DNA from: Tissierellia bacterium
GTDB taxonomy: Bacteria > Bacillota > Clostridia > Peptostreptococcales > Acidaminobacteraceae
Direction: 5' to 3'
Assembly (NCBI GenBank): GCA_012520095.1
Contig: JAAYOV010000078.1
Location: 1-49,015 of the forward strand
Length of the DNA: 49,015 nucleotides
The notes beneath the pieces were generated by a model. The model had not been told where the DNA came from. It searched no databases and saw nothing but the letters and a program-made list of their open reading frames with translations. A program made the translations under genes and the position numbers. The first letter of the stretch is position 1, and each line of letters starts with the position of its first letter. Of this stretch, positions 18,143-29,051 are shown piece after piece.

Positions 18143-18415
18143 CTAACGGTCTCGAGCAAGAGCTTTTCGGAGCTCTTCATTCTTAGGCTGTCCTCCTTGA
18201 AGGAGGATCTTCCGGACATCTTCAAGAATTTCTCGTGTCACACAGACATGGCGAACTTTCTTCTTTTTAGGCTTCTCTACCTTCCGAAGATCGCCGTCAG
18301 CATAGAGAATGTATTGATCGTCTACAATCTGCAGCAATACAAATCTTCTGCCTTTGTCCCTTCCTGAACGGCTGATGAGCACCGTTCCAAGGAGAAGTCC
18401 CTGCGTATTATTCAT
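18143..18415 (-). CDS. KOW-domain RNA-binding protein (L14e-like)
   Basis: A 90-residue basic protein from ATG 18415 (TGAGG upstream). A KOW motif is at the N-terminus ([20 protein letters not shown]), followed by a lysine-rich stretch ([10 protein letters not shown]). Proteins of this kind, often called L14E/L6E/L27E-like, sit between map and infA in many clostridia; their role is not established, but ribosome association is a fair inference. It overlaps the map 3' end by 8 nt. Confidence 0.85.
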   Translation of the reverse strand: MNNTQGLLLGTVLISRSGRDKGRRFVLLQIVDDQYILYADGDLRKVEKPKKKKVRHVCVTREILEDVRKILLQGGQPKNEELRKALARDR

Positions 18416-19172
18416 TGTCGGCCTCATCAGACATGGTCAACACGAGCGGTTCGCCAGCTGTAATCAGTACCGTGTTTTCATAGTGAGCGGCTAACTGTCC
18501 GTCTACGGTCTTGACAGTCCAGCCATCTTCTAAAATGTGGACGTCGGCACTTCCCAGTGTAATCATAGGCTCAATGGCCAATGTCATGCCTGAGCGAAGC
18601 CTCGGTCCTCTTCCGGGTTTTCCGAAATTGGGGATGGCCGGATCTTCATGAAGATCGCGTCCGACTCCGTGGCCGGTAAATGTCTCGACGACTCCGTAAC
18701 CTTCCCGGCGAACTCTCATTTCTACAGCGTGTGAGATGTCTCCGATCCGATACCCTTCTTTGCAAAAAGCAAGGGCGGCAAAAAAGCTTTCTCTTGCTGT
18801 ATCCATCAGATGCTTTGCCTGTGTAGAAAGATGAATGCCAAATGTCCTTGCGGCATCGACATGCATGCCTTCGTAATACACCCCAATATCTATGCTCACA
18901 AGATCACCATCTGAGAGGATCTCCGTTTCCGAAGGAATTCCGTGAATGAGCGTGTCATTGACGGAGATGCAGCTGGCAGCCGGAAAACCGCCATATCCCA
19001 AGAAAGAAGGGACTGCACCGTGGTTTTCAATCGTCTTGTGGATGATGTGATCCAGTTTGGCAGTTGTAACTCCGCTCTTGATAAACGGAGTGACGGCTTG
19101 AAACGCCTTGACAAGGATCGCCGACGCTTTTTGCATGATGGCGATCTCTGCAGGACTCTTAATAGTGATCAT
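18408..19172 (-). CDS. map: Methionine aminopeptidase, type I
   Basis: 254 residues. It removes the initiator methionine from nascent proteins. The five metal ligands are Asp95, Asp106, His168 (GHGVG), Glu201 (IEPM) and Glu232 (YENT). The usual GYHGD motif reads EGMHVDAARTF here, with the ligand Asp kept. ATG overlaps the adk stop by 4 nt. Confidence 0.96.
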   Translation of the reverse strand: MITIKSPAEIAIMQKASAILVKAFQAVTPFIKSGVTTAKLDHIIHKTIENHGAVPSFLGYGGFPAASCISVNDTLIHGIPSETEILSDGDLVSIDIGVYYEGMHVDAARTFGIHLSTQAKHLMDTARESFFAALAFCKEGYRIGDISHAVEMRVRREGYGVVETFTGHGVGRDLHEDPAIPNFGKPGRGPRLRSGMTLAIEPMITLGSADVHILEDGWTVKTVDGQLAAHYENTVLITAGEPLVLTMSDEADNE

Positions 19173-19816
19173 CCTTGATCCAGTTCCGAGATAACGGCAT
19201 CAAAGACATCGTCCGGAGTTCCCGAGGCGTCGATATGAAGAAGCAGCCCGGCCAGTTCATAGAACTCGACCAACGGAGCGGTCTGCTCCTCGAAGATTTC
19301 AAGTCTCCTTTTGACTGTTTCCTCCTTGTCGTCTGATCGCTGAATCAGTTGGGCTCCGTCTCGATCACAGACTCCTTCTACTTTCGGCGCAAATCCGAAA
19401 ATATTGTAGACAGTTGAGCAGATCGGGCATATTCTTCTGCCGGTCGCGCGACGGATAAGAACATCGTCGTCTGTGTGCAGATAGATGACCTTATCGAGAG
19501 TCACTCCCTTTTCAAGGAGAAAATCATCAAGCGCTTCTGCCTGGACAGGGTTTCGCGGATACCCGTCGAAAAGGAATCCTTTTTCAATATCGGTGGACTC
19601 AAGTGTGTCATTGACCAAATCGATGATCAGATCATCCGGAACTAACTCACCTCGATCCATGTATCCTTGAGCGCGCTGTCCAAGGACCGTAGCGTCGGCA
19701 ACATGCTTCCTTAAGATATCCCCCGAGGATACATGTGCAATATCGTAATGGGCTTCTATTTTTCTTGCCTGTGTCCCTTTTCCCGCATTGGGCGGGCCTA
19801 TTAACACCAATCTCAT
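19169..19816 (-). CDS. adk: Adenylate kinase (zinc-LID form)
   Basis: 215 residues. It interconverts ATP + AMP and 2 ADP. The P-loop is GPPNAGKGT (7-15), and the NMP-binding region and FDGYPRNP motif are clear. The LID domain carries Cys130, Cys133, Cys150 and Asp153, the zinc-binding set of Gram-positive enzymes. It is 3 nt downstream of secY, the standard order secY-adk-map. Confidence 0.97.
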   Translation of the reverse strand: MRLVLIGPPNAGKGTQARKIEAHYDIAHVSSGDILRKHVADATVLGQRAQGYMDRGELVPDDLIIDLVNDTLESTDIEKGFLFDGYPRNPVQAEALDDFLLEKGVTLDKVIYLHTDDDVLIRRATGRRICPICSTVYNIFGFAPKVEGVCDRDGAQLIQRSDDKEETVKRRLEIFEEQTAPLVEFYELAGLLLHIDASGTPDDVFDAVISELDQG

Positions 19817-19819
19817 ACT

Positions 19820-21085
19820 CTACCTCAGGAATCCCTTGTAATGGCGCATGACCATCTGAGCTTCAACCTGCTTCATCGTCTCAAGCGCAACGCCTACGAG
19901 AATCAGAAGGGAGGTTCCGCCAAAGCGAATGCCCAGGGATGAGAGGGCGAAGACAATATTGGGGATACTGGCAATAATCGCCAAGAAAATCGCTCCCACA
20001 ATTGTCAGTCGATTTAATGTCCTTGTGATATAGGTCTCTGTCGGTTTTCCGGGACGAATTCCCGGGATGAAACCGCCGCTCTTCTTGATGTTTTCTGCAA
20101 TCTCTTCCGGATTAAATGTCACCGAAGTATAGAAGTAGGTGAAGAAAACAATGAGCAGAATATAGAGGACATTGTAGAGGACGCTGCTGGACTTAAAATG
20201 CATATCCATCCAGTTTGCATAGCCGCTTCCGGGGAAGAATGAAGCAATCGTAATCGGAAGCATCAAGATGCTCATGGCAAAGATGACGGGAATAACGCCG
20301 GTCTGATTGACCTTGAGCGGAATGTGCGAAGAATGTCCTCCATACATTTTTCTTCCCACGACTCGCTTCGAGTATTGAACCGGTATCTTGCGGCTTCCCT
20401 CTTGAATAAGGACAACTCCCATGATAATCAGCACCGCTACCACGAGGAAGACAAGCAGGCTTAGAATATTGACCTGTCCGGCCATAATTCTCAGCACCAT
20501 TGCATACGCACTCATCGGAAGCTGTGCCACGATGCCTGCAAAAATAAACAGAGAGATGCCGTTTCCGATGCCATGCTCGTTGATTTTTTCGCCGAGATAC
20601 ATCAGGAACGCGGTTCCCGCCGTCAGCGAGAGCACGGCAATAGCGACGCTGAAAAAGTTGAATTCATAGAATGCGGATCGGAACCACGTGAGACTTAGGG
20701 CCGTTGATTGCAGAAGAGCCAGCACGACCGTCAAGTAACGCGAGTACTGAGCAATCTTTCGACGTCCGGCCTCTCCTTCACGAGACAGAGCCTCAAGACT
20801 TGGTATCGCAATCTGCAACAGCTGCATGACAATGCTGGAAGTAATGTATGGACTGATGCCCAATCCAAACATCGTAAATCGCTCAAAGGCACCGCCGCTC
20901 ATCAGGCTAAAGAAGCCCAACAAGCCTTCACGGGCTCCCCCTGCCATCATCAAAAGCTTCTCCTGCGATACGACGGGTACCGGCAAGTTGGCTCCTATCC
21001 TAAAAATGACAAGCATGAGCAGTGTAAATATGATCTTTCGTCGCAAGTCCGGAATTTTCCAGGCTTTTTTGAGAATATCTAACAT
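19820..21085 (-). CDS. secY: Protein translocase subunit SecY
   Basis: 421 residues with ten predicted membrane helices. It forms the SecYEG channel for secretion and membrane insertion. Conserved features include FFSLMSGGAFERFTMFGLGISPYI and the cytosolic loop RKIPVQYSKRVVG, and the C-terminal MRHYKGFLR. The start overlaps the rplO stop (TGATG). Confidence 0.97.
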   Translation of the reverse strand: MLDILKKAWKIPDLRRKIIFTLLMLVIFRIGANLPVPVVSQEKLLMMAGGAREGLLGFFSLMSGGAFERFTMFGLGISPYITSSIVMQLLQIAIPSLEALSREGEAGRRKIAQYSRYLTVVLALLQSTALSLTWFRSAFYEFNFFSVAIAVLSLTAGTAFLMYLGEKINEHGIGNGISLFIFAGIVAQLPMSAYAMVLRIMAGQVNILSLLVFLVVAVLIIMGVVLIQEGSRKIPVQYSKRVVGRKMYGGHSSHIPLKVNQTGVIPVIFAMSILMLPITIASFFPGSGYANWMDMHFKSSSVLYNVLYILLIVFFTYFYTSVTFNPEEIAENIKKSGGFIPGIRPGKPTETYITRTLNRLTIVGAIFLAIIASIPNIVFALSSLGIRFGGTSLLILVGVALETMKQVEAQMVMRHYKGFLR

Positions 21086-21525
21086 CAGATCACCTCAGCT
21101 TTTCCACCGGCCTTTTCTATCTTCTCCAGAGCACTTTTCGAAAACTTATGCGCTCTGATCGTCATGGGGCGTTCAAGTTCGCCATTTCCGAGGACCTTGA
21201 CGCCGTCAAAAAGTTTATTGATGACTCGTCTTTCCAAAAGGAGTTGCGGAGTAATCACGTCTTCTTCAAGGGCGTTGAGACGATCCAAATTGACGATCGC
21301 ATAAACTGTCTCAAAGCGCTTATTGCTAAAACCGCGTTTAGGAAGACGTCGATAGATTGGAAGCTGTCCGCCTTCAAATCCAATGCGAACTCCGCCGCCC
21401 GAGCGTGATTTTTGTCCACCCTCTCCGCGTCCGGCAGTTTTTCCCAGGCCGCTTGCCTGGCCGCGTCCAACGCGCTTGCCTTTCTTTTTAGCCCCTTCGC
21501 GGAGCTTCAACTCATGTAATTTCAT
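21085..21525 (-). CDS. rplO: 50S ribosomal protein L15
   Basis: 146 residues from ATG 21525 ([22 protein letters not shown]). The glycine/arginine-rich N-terminus, which threads into 23S rRNA, is typical. It sits between rpmD and secY in the spc operon. Confidence 0.97.
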   Translation of the reverse strand: MKLHELKLREGAKKKGKRVGRGQASGLGKTAGRGEGGQKSRSGGGVRIGFEGGQLPIYRRLPKRGFSNKRFETVYAIVNLDRLNALEEDVITPQLLLERRVINKLFDGVKVLGNGELERPMTIRAHKFSKSALEKIEKAGGKAEVI

Positions 21526-21526
21526 C

Positions 21527-21709
21527 CTATTCCTCCTCAATCACTTTGACGAGGTGATCGGCGCGGCGAATCATCCCACGGATTTCCGGGATGTCATCGC
21601 GCTCGACAATCTGACCGATTTTTTTCAAGCCGAGGGACTCCACGTTCTTGCGGTGAACCGGCTTGACACCGATGAGGGAATGGACGAGCTGAATCTTAAT
21701 TTTCTTCAA
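21527..21709 (-). CDS. rpmD: 50S ribosomal protein L30
   Basis: 60 residues ([21 protein letters not shown]). The start codon is TTG at 21709, 7 nt after AAAGGAG, and overlaps the end of rpsE by 14 nt. It is a small large-subunit protein in its usual place. Confidence 0.95.
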   Translation of the reverse strand: MKKIKIQLVHSLIGVKPVHRKNVESLGLKKIGQIVERDDIPEIRGMIRRADHLVKVIEEE

Positions 21710-22226
21710 CTGCGGGCTCCTTTCCCAGAATCTGCGCCGGTGTACGTCCGCGCAGACGAGAGACTTTTTTCATGGTCTGCATATTCAGCAGTCCCTGTAA
21801 AGTTGCATCTACCATATTTTTAGGATTCGTACTTCCGAGACATTTGGCTCGCACATCCTGGTATCCGGCCAGCTGTAAAATGGCTCGAATAGGACCGCCG
21901 GCAATGATTCCGGTTCCTTCCGGGGCGGGCATGATCAACACTCTTCCGGCACCACTTCGTCCCTGAACGACATGTGGAACGGTCGTGCCTCGAATGGGTA
22001 CACGTACGAGTTTTTTCTTTGCATCAGCCACAGCTTTTCGAATCGCTGCGGGTACTTCAAGAGCTTTCCCCGTACCGACGCCAACGCGTCCCTTGCCATC
22101 ACCTACGACTACCAGTGCGGAAAAGCGGAAATTTCTTCCACCCTTTACGACTTTTGTAACGCGGTTGATGTGCACGACCTGCTCTTCATATTCCTGACGG
22201 GGTGCTTCGTATCGTTTTTCTCGCAT
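21696..22226 (-). CDS. rpsE: 30S ribosomal protein S5
   Basis: 176 residues with the double-stranded RNA-binding motif near the N-terminus ([20 protein letters not shown]) and [18 protein letters not shown] in the C-terminal half. It contributes to mRNA entry and decoding accuracy. Confidence 0.97.
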   Translation of the reverse strand: MREKRYEAPRQEYEEQVVHINRVTKVVKGGRNFRFSALVVVGDGKGRVGVGTGKALEVPAAIRKAVADAKKKLVRVPIRGTTVPHVVQGRSGAGRVLIMPAPEGTGIIAGGPIRAILQLAGYQDVRAKCLGSTNPKNMVDATLQGLLNMQTMKKVSRLRGRTPAQILGKEPAVEEN

Positions 22227-22234
22227 GGATCCTC

Positions 22235-22585
22235 CTAAAACTGCAGTCCGCCGGAGCGGGCAGCTTCTGCCAATTCTTTGACTCTGCCGTGATACAGATA
22301 TCCACCACGATCAAAGACAACTTCTTTTATGCCTTTTTCCTGTGCTTTTGCGGCGATCAACTCTCCGACAACTTTGGCCGCTTCCTTATTTGCGCCTGAT
22401 TCCAACTCAAGGCTTGAAGCACTGGCAATCGTGACGCCGCTGACATCATCAATGATCTGAGCATAGATATTCTTATTGCTTCGAAATACGCAGAGTCTTG
22501 GGCGTTCGGCAGTTCCGGAGATCTTGTGGCGAACTCGCCTATGGCGGCGAAGTCTGGCTTTATTTCTATTAACTGGCTTGACCAT
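22235..22585 (-). CDS. rplR: 50S ribosomal protein L18
   Basis: 116 residues ([41 protein letters not shown]). It binds 5S rRNA in the central protuberance. It follows rplF by 8 nt. Confidence 0.97.
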   Translation of the reverse strand: MVKPVNRNKARLRRHRRVRHKISGTAERPRLCVFRSNKNIYAQIIDDVSGVTIASASSLELESGANKEAAKVVGELIAAKAQEKGIKEVVFDRGGYLYHGRVKELAEAARSGGLQF

Positions 22586-22593
22586 AATTCCTC

Positions 22594-23130
22594 CTACCTA
22601 CCGGCCTTTCCTTCTTTTCGACGAACCTTTTCACCGAAGTAACGGATTCCCTTTCCTTTATAGGGTTCAGGCTCTCTCCAAGCGCGGATCTTGGCAGCAT
22701 AATTTCCGACCTGTTGTTTGTCTATGCCCTTGACGATGATCTCCGTCTGCGTGGGCACTTCGACGGTGATTCCTTCCGGGTCTTCCATCACTACCGGATG
22801 AGAAAATCCAAGCTGCAAGTTCAGTTTTTTTCCTTCTTTTGTTGCGCGATATCCGACACCGACGATCTGTAGTTTTTTCTCATAGCCTTCGGTGACACCG
22901 ACGACCATGTTTTGGATCAGCGATCGATAGAGGCCATGAAGACTTCTGTTTCGCTTAAGATCGTTCGGGCGAGATACGTGAAGCTCATTTCCTTTTACTT
23001 CGAACTTCAGAGCGCTGTCTACTTCCTGTGCCAGGGTTCCTTTAGGACCTTTGACGGTGACGATGCAATCGTTTATGTCAATTGTGACGCCATCAGGTAT
23101 CTGGACAGGCAATTTACCAATTCGTGACAT
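22594..23130 (-). CDS. rplF: 50S ribosomal protein L6
   Basis: 178 residues ([15 protein letters not shown], and the C-terminal [21 protein letters not shown]). Two similar domains near the factor-binding site are expected for the family. Confidence 0.97.
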   Translation of the reverse strand: MSRIGKLPVQIPDGVTIDINDCIVTVKGPKGTLAQEVDSALKFEVKGNELHVSRPNDLKRNRSLHGLYRSLIQNMVVGVTEGYEKKLQIVGVGYRATKEGKKLNLQLGFSHPVVMEDPEGITVEVPTQTEIIVKGIDKQQVGNYAAKIRAWREPEPYKGKGIRYFGEKVRRKEGKAGR

Positions 23131-23139
23131 ATTTCCTCC

Positions 23140-23532
23140 TTACCAGATGTAGCAGATGACTTCACCGCCCACACCCAAGGCACGGGCTTCTTTGTCAGTG
23201 ACGATTCCCTTCGACGTGGAGATCAGGGCGACACCCAGACCGCCAAGCACACTCGGAACTTCAGTATTCTTTGCATAGATGCGCAACCCCGGTTTTGAGA
23301 TGCGCTTTAATCCTTTGATCACCCTCTCGTTGTCTTTTCCGTATTTGAGAGTCACTTTGATCATGTTTTGCTTATTATCTTCTTGAACTTCAAAATTTTT
23401 GATAAAGCCCTCTTCGAGCATGATTCTTGCCATACTGATTTTCATATTGGAGGCAGGGATCATGACGCTTTCATGGCGCTCTTTGTTTGCGTTGCGAATG
23501 CGTGTGAGCATATCAGCGATAGGATCTGTCAT
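23140..23532 (-). CDS. rpsH: 30S ribosomal protein S8
   Basis: 130 residues ([17 protein letters not shown] ... GGEVICYIW). Two tandem ATGs are present; I use the second (23532), which matches family N-termini. It is a primary binder of the 16S central domain. Confidence 0.97.
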   Translation of the reverse strand: MTDPIADMLTRIRNANKERHESVMIPASNMKISMARIMLEEGFIKNFEVQEDNKQNMIKVTLKYGKDNERVIKGLKRISKPGLRIYAKNTEVPSVLGGLGVALISTSKGIVTDKEARALGVGGEVICYIW

Positions 23533-23549
23533 CATAGCATTCTCCTTTC

Positions 23550-23735
23550 CTACCAGCTTGCCTTCTTCACGCCGGGGATCTCCCCTTTATATGCCAATTC
23601 GCGAAAGCAGACGCGGCAGAGCCCGAACTTGCGAAGAACGGCTCGGGGGCGGCCACAGAGATTGCATCGTGTATAGGCTCTCGTGGTATATTTCGGTTTT
23701 CTGGCTTGTTTTACCTTTAAGGATGTCTTTGCCAC
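23550..23735 (-). CDS. rpsZ: 30S ribosomal protein S14, type Z
   Basis: 61 residues, the short zinc-binding S14: C-x2-C ([10 protein letters not shown]) and C-x2-C ([11 protein letters not shown]). It begins with GTG at 23735 (MAKTSLKVK), after AGGAGG. It is in the usual spc operon slot between rplE and rpsH. Confidence 0.96.
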   Translation of the reverse strand: MAKTSLKVKQARKPKYTTRAYTRCNLCGRPRAVLRKFGLCRVCFRELAYKGEIPGVKKASW

Positions 23736-23744
23736 TCATTCCTC

Positions 23745-24284
23745 CTATTTTCTGTAGGGCATTCCCATGAGCATCAGGAGCTCGCGGGCTTCTTCGTCTG
23801 TCTTGGCAGTGGTGACAATAGTGATGTCCATTCCGCGGATCGCTTCGACATCGTCATAGCGAATCTCGGGAAAGACCAGCTGCTCACGAATACCCATGGA
23901 GTAATTTCCGCGCCCGTCAAAGGAATTGGGGTTGAGCCCTCGGAAGTCACGCACGCGCGGAAGCGCTACACTGACGAGACGATCGAGGAATTCATACATA
24001 CGCTTACCTCGGAGAGTGACCATCAGTCCAACATTCATTCCCTGTCGAACCTTAAAGTTAGCTACGCTCTTCCTGGCGCGAATGACGATGGGCTGCTGAC
24101 CGGTAATGGCGCGAATCTCGTTAATGGCATTTTCCAAAAATTTCGGATTGTCCTTTGCTTCGCCGATTCCCATATTGATGACAATCTTGTCTAACTTGGG
24201 AACTTCCATCACACTTTTATACTCAAAGCGTTCAGCCAGTGCCGACTTTACATTGCTATCGTAATAATCTTTCAGTCTAGCCAT
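23745..24284 (-). CDS. rplE: 50S ribosomal protein L5
   Basis: 179 residues ([20 protein letters not shown], and [16 protein letters not shown]). It binds 5S rRNA and contacts P-site tRNA. It is 8 nt after rplX. Confidence 0.97.
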   Translation of the reverse strand: MARLKDYYDSNVKSALAERFEYKSVMEVPKLDKIVINMGIGEAKDNPKFLENAINEIRAITGQQPIVIRARKSVANFKVRQGMNVGLMVTLRGKRMYEFLDRLVSVALPRVRDFRGLNPNSFDGRGNYSMGIREQLVFPEIRYDDVEAIRGMDITIVTTAKTDEEARELLMLMGMPYRK

Positions 24285-24292
24285 GGATCCTC

Positions 24293-24604
24293 CTAATCGA
24301 TGGTCTCGCCGCTTGCCTTGGCAACGCGGACCTTTCTTCCATCTTCAAGGACCTTATAGCGGAGTCGGGTTCCCTTTTGCTGTCCCTTCTCCAGGTACAT
24401 GATGTTGGATATGTGAAGCGGTGCTTCGAGACGGACGATTCCGCCCGTTTGATTTTTCATGCTCGGTTTCTGATGCTTTGTGATCATATTGACGCCGGAG
24501 ACGATGACTCGGTTCTCTTTTGGAAAGACGGCAAGAACTTCGCCTTTTTTACCCTTGTCCTTCCCGGCGATGACGATCACCTGATCACCTTTTCGAATTT
24601 TCAC
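24293..24604 (-). CDS. rplX: 50S ribosomal protein L24
   Basis: 103 residues with an N-terminal KOW motif ([22 protein letters not shown]). The start codon is GTG at 24604, 6 nt after GGAGG. L24 is an assembly initiator of the 50S subunit. Confidence 0.96.
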   Translation of the reverse strand: MKIRKGDQVIVIAGKDKGKKGEVLAVFPKENRVIVSGVNMITKHQKPSMKNQTGGIVRLEAPLHISNIMYLEKGQQKGTRLRYKVLEDGRKVRVAKASGETID

Positions 24605-24614
24605 GCATTTCCTC

Positions 24615-24983
24615 CTAAAGTACTTCCGGAGCCAGAGAAAGAATTCTCGTAAACTTCTTCGCTCTCAGCTCTCGAGCTACGGGCCCGAAAATACGCGTTC
24701 CTACGGGGTTAAGATCTTCTTTGATGATGACGCCCGCATTGTCATCAAAACGCACATAGACACCGTCTTTTCTGTGAATGCCCTGTTTCGTGCGTACGAC
24801 GACCGCTTTGACAACATCGCCTTTTTTTACGACGCCACCGGGCATCGCCTGCTTCACAGCGCATACGCAGATGTCGCCGATTGTCGCATAGCGTTTCCCG
24901 CTGCCACCGAGAACCCGAATGACCAGTAGTTCTCTGGCTCCGGAGTTATCAGCGACGAGCATTCTCGATTCCTGTTGTAACAC
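24615..24983 (-). CDS. rplN: 50S ribosomal protein L14
   Basis: 122 residues ([19 protein letters not shown] ... [10 protein letters not shown]). The start is GTG at 24983, 5 nt after GGGGAGG. It forms bridges between subunits. Confidence 0.97.
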   Translation of the reverse strand: MLQQESRMLVADNSGARELLVIRVLGGSGKRYATIGDICVCAVKQAMPGGVVKKGDVVKAVVVRTKQGIHRKDGVYVRFDDNAGVIIKEDLNPVGTRIFGPVARELRAKKFTRILSLAPEVL

Positions 24984-24994
24984 TGAAACCTCCC

Positions 24995-25249
24995 CTACTT
25001 GGCCTTTTCAAGGATCTCAACGACCCGCCAGTTTTTTCTTCTTGATAGTGGTCTTGTCTCCATGATGCGAACTCGATCGCCTACGCCGCACGCATTCTCC
25101 TCATCATGAGCTAGATATTTTCGTGTCACTTTTACTTTTTTGTTGTAGAAGGGGTGAGAGTGATACTTCTCAAACTTAACGAGCACTGTCTTGTCCATCT
25201 TGTCGGAGACAACCGTTCCAACGCGGACTTTTCTATGATTTCGTTCCAT
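24995..25249 (-). CDS. rpsQ: 30S ribosomal protein S17
   Basis: 84 residues with the family signature [19 protein letters not shown] and the ending [14 protein letters not shown]. An OB-fold protein binding the 16S 5' domain. It abuts rpmC directly. Confidence 0.97.
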   Translation of the reverse strand: MERNHRKVRVGTVVSDKMDKTVLVKFEKYHSHPFYNKKVKVTRKYLAHDEENACGVGDRVRIMETRPLSRRKNWRVVEILEKAK

Positions 25250-25453
25250 TTACTCCCCCTGTGCTTTCATGTTCTTTTCGTGCATTACAGTCTTGACACG
25301 CGCAATATTGCGTTTGACAACTCTGATTCTCGAGACGTTCTCCAGCTGGCCCGTCGCCTGCTGGAATCGAAGATTGAATAATTCTCCCTTGAGGGTTTCC
25401 AGTTGTCCATTGAGTTCCATCGAACTCATACTTCGGATCTCTTTAGCCTTCAT
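25250..25453 (-). CDS. rpmC: 50S ribosomal protein L29
   Basis: 67 residues from ATG 25453 ([38 protein letters not shown]). A helical hairpin at the peptide exit tunnel. It overlaps rplP by 11 nt. A longer in-frame reading upstream lies inside rplP and is not used. Confidence 0.96.
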   Translation of the reverse strand: MKAKEIRSMSSMELNGQLETLKGELFNLRFQQATGQLENVSRIRVVKRNIARVKTVMHEKNMKAQGE

Positions 25454-25868
25454 CAGATCCTCCTTCTTCACCCTTCTTGACAAACTTGCATTTGATCGGG
25501 AGTTTATTTGCCGCCAGACGCATTGCCTCGCGTGCCAGATCTTCTCCGACGGCTGATAGTTCAAACATCACGCGGCCCGGGCGAACGACAGCTGCATGGT
25601 ACTCGGGTGAACCTTTTCCGGCTCCCATGCGAGTTTCTGCAGGTTTTTGTGTAATGGGCTTGTGGGGGAAAATCTTGATCCAAACCTTCCCGCCCCTTCT
25701 TATTTTGCGATTGATGGCAATACGGGCCGCCTCAATCTGATTGGCTGTAATCCAGGCAGGTTCCAATGCCACCAAGCCATATTGGCCGTATGTCACCGTA
25801 TTGCCTCGGTTACTCATTCCCTTCATGCGACCGCGCTGTACTTTGCGGCGCCTTTCTCTTTTAGGCAT
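25443..25868 (-). CDS. rplP: 50S ribosomal protein L16
   Basis: 141 residues ([37 protein letters not shown]). It lies near the peptidyl-transferase centre and A-site tRNA. Start ATG 25868 matches the family. Confidence 0.97.
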   Translation of the reverse strand: MPKRERRRKVQRGRMKGMSNRGNTVTYGQYGLVALEPAWITANQIEAARIAINRKIRRGGKVWIKIFPHKPITQKPAETRMGAGKGSPEYHAAVVRPGRVMFELSAVGEDLAREAMRLAANKLPIKCKFVKKGEEGGSDEG

Positions 25869-25885
25869 TAACATGGCGAACCTCC

Positions 25886-26635
25886 TTATCTATTGCCATC
25901 ACGTCCGCGTCGGCGACTCGAAGGAGCGCGCCCTCTAGAGCGCTGGCCTCTGGGAACTCTCTTCTTCGCTTCCTGTCGGACAAGTGTCTTCCCTTCATTT
26001 AACTTGGCGATGATTTCACCTTTATATAACCAGACTTTTACACCCAGTTTTCCATACGTAGTGTCTGCTTCGGCCAGGCCGTAATCAATATTTGCACGCA
26101 GAGTCGACAGCGGGACATTACCTTCACTGTAGCCTTCTGTACGGGCAATATCAGCACCGCCCAAGCGGCCGGAGACCTGAATTTTCACACCTTCCACTCC
26201 GTTTTTAAGGGCACGGCCGATGGCCTGTTTGAGAGCTCTTCGGAATGAAACTCGGCGCTCCAAACTCTCTGCAACACTTTGTGCCAGTAGGAGAGCATCG
26301 GCATCCGGGCTTTGAACTTCAGAGACGTCTATATGAACATTCTTTGCGGTCAGTTTCTGAAGATCTGAGCGGATCATTTTGATGGTCTCTCCGCCCTTAC
26401 CGACGATCATGCCCGGCTTGGAGGTGAAGATGTTGACGGCCACATTCTTATCGCCGGTTCGGTCGATATACACACGGCTGATTCCGGCATTATAGTAGTT
26501 TTTAGTGACATAGTTGCGAATTTTATTGTCTTCTACGATCAAAGCGGGAATATCTTTGCTCTCGGCATACCACTTAGAATCCCAATCTTTGATGATTCCG
26601 ACACGAAGCCCATGCGGGCTGACTTTCTGACCCAT
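25886..26635 (-). CDS. rpsC: 30S ribosomal protein S3
   Basis: 249 residues, slightly long owing to a basic C-terminal tail ([17 protein letters not shown]). The KH domain motif [12 protein letters not shown] is present. It lines the mRNA entry tunnel and contributes helicase activity. Confidence 0.97.
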   Translation of the reverse strand: MGQKVSPHGLRVGIIKDWDSKWYAESKDIPALIVEDNKIRNYVTKNYYNAGISRVYIDRTGDKNVAVNIFTSKPGMIVGKGGETIKMIRSDLQKLTAKNVHIDVSEVQSPDADALLLAQSVAESLERRVSFRRALKQAIGRALKNGVEGVKIQVSGRLGGADIARTEGYSEGNVPLSTLRANIDYGLAEADTTYGKLGVKVWLYKGEIIAKLNEGKTLVRQEAKKRVPRGQRSRGRAPSSRRRGRDGNR

Positions 26636-26643
26636 AGTTCCTC

Positions 26644-26979
26644 CTACTCCCTTTCACTCAGCACAACGCCCAGATGCGATGTTCTGCGGAGACGGGGACT
26701 GGCCCCGCCGCGCGCGCCCGCCTTATATCGCTTCATCATGGGGCCCTGATGACCGTAGATCTCCTTGACATAGAGATTCTCACTTAAAAGGTCGTGATTG
26801 TTTTGGGCATTGGCGACGGCGGAATTCAGCACTTTGAGTAAATGGGCGGCAGCTCTTCTCGGTGTAAAGCGCAAAATGGCTTGCGCCTCCGCCACACTCT
26901 TACCACGAACTAAGTCTGCAACAGGTTTGACCTTTCTCGGGGAGATTCTGACGTATTTTGCAATCGCTCTTACTTCCAC
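26644..26979 (-). CDS. rplV: 50S ribosomal protein L22
   Basis: 111 residues with [17 protein letters not shown] and the exit-tunnel loop near [13 protein letters not shown]. The start codon is GTG at 26979 ([11 protein letters not shown]), 6 nt after GGAGG; the longer open frame upstream runs through rpsS and is not coding. Confidence 0.95.
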   Translation of the reverse strand: MEVRAIAKYVRISPRKVKPVADLVRGKSVAEAQAILRFTPRRAAAHLLKVLNSAVANAQNNHDLLSENLYVKEIYGHQGPMMKRYKAGARGGASPRLRRTSHLGVVLSERE

Positions 26980-26989
26980 TTTTCCCCTC

Positions 26990-27268
26990 CTACTTCCTTC
27001 GTGTCTTTCTGTCACCGGCATGTCCTCTAAAAGTGCGTGTCGGTGCAAATTCTCCCAGTTTATGGCCGATCATGTCTTCAACTATATAAACCGGGATGTG
27101 TTTTCTTCCATCGTGGACAGCAATCGTGTGTCCAACCATCTGGGGAAAGATTGTCGAGGCTCTCGACCAAGTCTTAATGACTTTCTTTTCGTTTTTCTTG
27201 TTCAGTTCGTTGATTTTTTTCATCAACCCCTGATGAACAAAGGGGCCTTTTTTTAAAGATCTGCTCAA
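26990..27268 (-). CDS. rpsS: 30S ribosomal protein S19
   Basis: 92 residues ([11 protein letters not shown] ... [16 protein letters not shown]). The start codon is TTG at 27268, 6 nt after GGGAG, in agreement with family N-termini. It is in the 30S head beside S13. Confidence 0.97.
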   Translation of the reverse strand: MSRSLKKGPFVHQGLMKKINELNKKNEKKVIKTWSRASTIFPQMVGHTIAVHDGRKHIPVYIVEDMIGHKLGEFAPTRTFRGHAGDRKTRRK

Positions 27269-27279
27269 TTTTCTCTCCC

Positions 27280-28113
27280 TTACTTCTTGTTGCGGCGTTT
27301 GACGATATATTTGTCAGAAGGCTTATTCTTCTTTCTCGTCTTATAGCCGAGAGTGGGTTTGCCCCAAGGGGTAACCGGCGAGGGCATGCCGACAGGCGCT
27401 TTGCCTTCTCCACCTCCGTGGGGGTGATCCGCCGGGTTCATGGCCGCACCGCGAACCGCCGGGCGGAAACCCATATGGCGTCTCATACCTGCCTTGCCAT
27501 GGTTCGTGATTTCATGTTCGAGATGACCGACCTGGCCGATGGTGGCGCGGCACTCCAGATGAACCATTCGCACTTCCCCGGAAGGAAGACGGATCTGAGC
27601 ATAATTGCCTTCCTTGGCCATTAACTGAGCATATGTGCCGGCTGAGCGGACAAGCTGTCCACCCTTTCCTCGTTTAAGCTCGATGTTGTGAATATGCGTT
27701 CCCAGAGGAATGCTCTTGAGCGGAAGGGCGTTTCCGATTTGGATATCTACGTTTTCGCCCGATACTACTGTATCGCCGACCTTTAGTTTATTCGGTGCGA
27801 GGATGTAGGACTTGGCTCCGTCCGCATAATGTAGAAGCGCAATGTAGCTGGTGCGATTCGGATCGTATTCAATGCTGAAAACTTTTGCGGGGATATTATC
27901 CTTGTTTCGCTTAAAGTCGATCAGACGGTACTTTCTCTTATTGCCGCCACCTCTGTGACGTACTGTCATTCGTCCGCTGGCATTGCGACCCGCTGTCTTT
28001 TTGAGCGGTCTGAGGAGGCTCTTTTCAGGTTCAGTTCGCGTAATCTCCTCAAAGCTCGGGACGACGCGCGAGCGCAGCCCGGGAGATGTCGGTCGGAATT
28101 TTTTAACTGCCAT
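27280..28113 (-). CDS. rplB: 50S ribosomal protein L2
   Basis: 277 residues, with [13 protein letters not shown] at the start and the conserved [14 protein letters not shown] stretch near the peptidyl-transferase centre, where a histidine is essential. It is one of the primary 23S binders. Confidence 0.98.
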   Translation of the reverse strand: MAVKKFRPTSPGLRSRVVPSFEEITRTEPEKSLLRPLKKTAGRNASGRMTVRHRGGGNKRKYRLIDFKRNKDNIPAKVFSIEYDPNRTSYIALLHYADGAKSYILAPNKLKVGDTVVSGENVDIQIGNALPLKSIPLGTHIHNIELKRGKGGQLVRSAGTYAQLMAKEGNYAQIRLPSGEVRMVHLECRATIGQVGHLEHEITNHGKAGMRRHMGFRPAVRGAAMNPADHPHGGGEGKAPVGMPSPVTPWGKPTLGYKTRKKNKPSDKYIVKRRNKK

Positions 28114-28125
28114 AGATGACCTCCC

Positions 28126-28413
28126 CTATATTCCTTCAAAGAAATCGATGGTTTTGCTCTCAGGCTTCAGGGTGATGACGGCCTTTTTCCATTTTGACGT
28201 ATAACCGACATTTCTTCCTTGGCGTTTGAGCTTGCCTCGAACGTGCATCGTGTTGACTTTTTCGACCTGGACTCCGAAGATGCTCTCTACAGCGTCCTTG
28301 ATCTGGTATTTATTGGCCCGAAAGTCCACTCGAAATGTATACTTCCTCTCTTCAGCGAGCATGGCCGTATTCTCGGTGATAACCGGAGCCAGTATGATAT
28401 CGTAGGCTGACAT
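28126..28413 (-). CDS. rplW: 50S ribosomal protein L23
   Basis: 95 residues ([34 protein letters not shown]). It is at the tunnel exit and docks trigger factor and SRP. Its ATG overlaps the final base of rplD. Confidence 0.97.
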   Translation of the reverse strand: MSAYDIILAPVITENTAMLAEERKYTFRVDFRANKYQIKDAVESIFGVQVEKVNTMHVRGKLKRQGRNVGYTSKWKKAVITLKPESKTIDFFEGI

Positions 28414-29036
28414 TATTTGTAGACCTCCTCGATCTTATCCATAGCATCGACCGTGAAGAGGATGCGATCATGGTTGAGAATTTCGTAGGTGTTGATTGTG
28501 TGAGGATAGAGCACCTTGACCTTTGGAAGGTTTCGAGCGCTGAGGAAGACATTGTCGTCTTTCTCTCCCAGAACGATGAGAGTCTTTCCTTCCAGATCCA
28601 GTGCGCGCAGCACTCCGATCATATCCTTTGTGCGGGGAGCTTCGAACGAGAACTTGTCAATCATCTTGATGCTGTCACTCTGAGCTTTTGCGCTGAATGC
28701 ACTCTTGAGGGCAAGTCTCCTCACCTTTTTAGGAAGCAGATAACTGAAGTCTCTCGGCGTTTTTGCAAATACGACACCGCCACCCCTCCACTGCGGAGAG
28801 CGAATGCTACCCTGACGAGCGCGCCCGGTTCCCTTCTGACGCCAGGGTTTTCTCCCCCCGCCGCGGACCTGTGAGCGCGTCTTTGCCGCGAAAGTTCCCT
28901 GACGCTGATTGGCCAGATAGTTGACGACAGCATCATGCATCACGGACTCATTCGGCTCAATGCCGAAAATTTCTTCTGCTAATTCATGTGTTCCGACATC
29001 TGCGCCGGTCTGATCATAAATTTTTACAATAGCCAT
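28413..29036 (-). CDS. rplD: 50S ribosomal protein L4
   Basis: 207 residues. The tunnel loop contains [22 protein letters not shown], with [11 protein letters not shown] after it. In E. coli L4 represses its own operon through the S10 leader; the structured leader upstream of rpsJ in this window makes that idea worth testing here. Confidence 0.97.
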   Translation of the reverse strand: MAIVKIYDQTGADVGTHELAEEIFGIEPNESVMHDAVVNYLANQRQGTFAAKTRSQVRGGGRKPWRQKGTGRARQGSIRSPQWRGGGVVFAKTPRDFSYLLPKKVRRLALKSAFSAKAQSDSIKMIDKFSFEAPRTKDMIGVLRALDLEGKTLIVLGEKDDNVFLSARNLPKVKVLYPHTINTYEILNHDRILFTVDAMDKIEEVYK

Positions 29037-29051
29037 TTATGACTCCTTTCC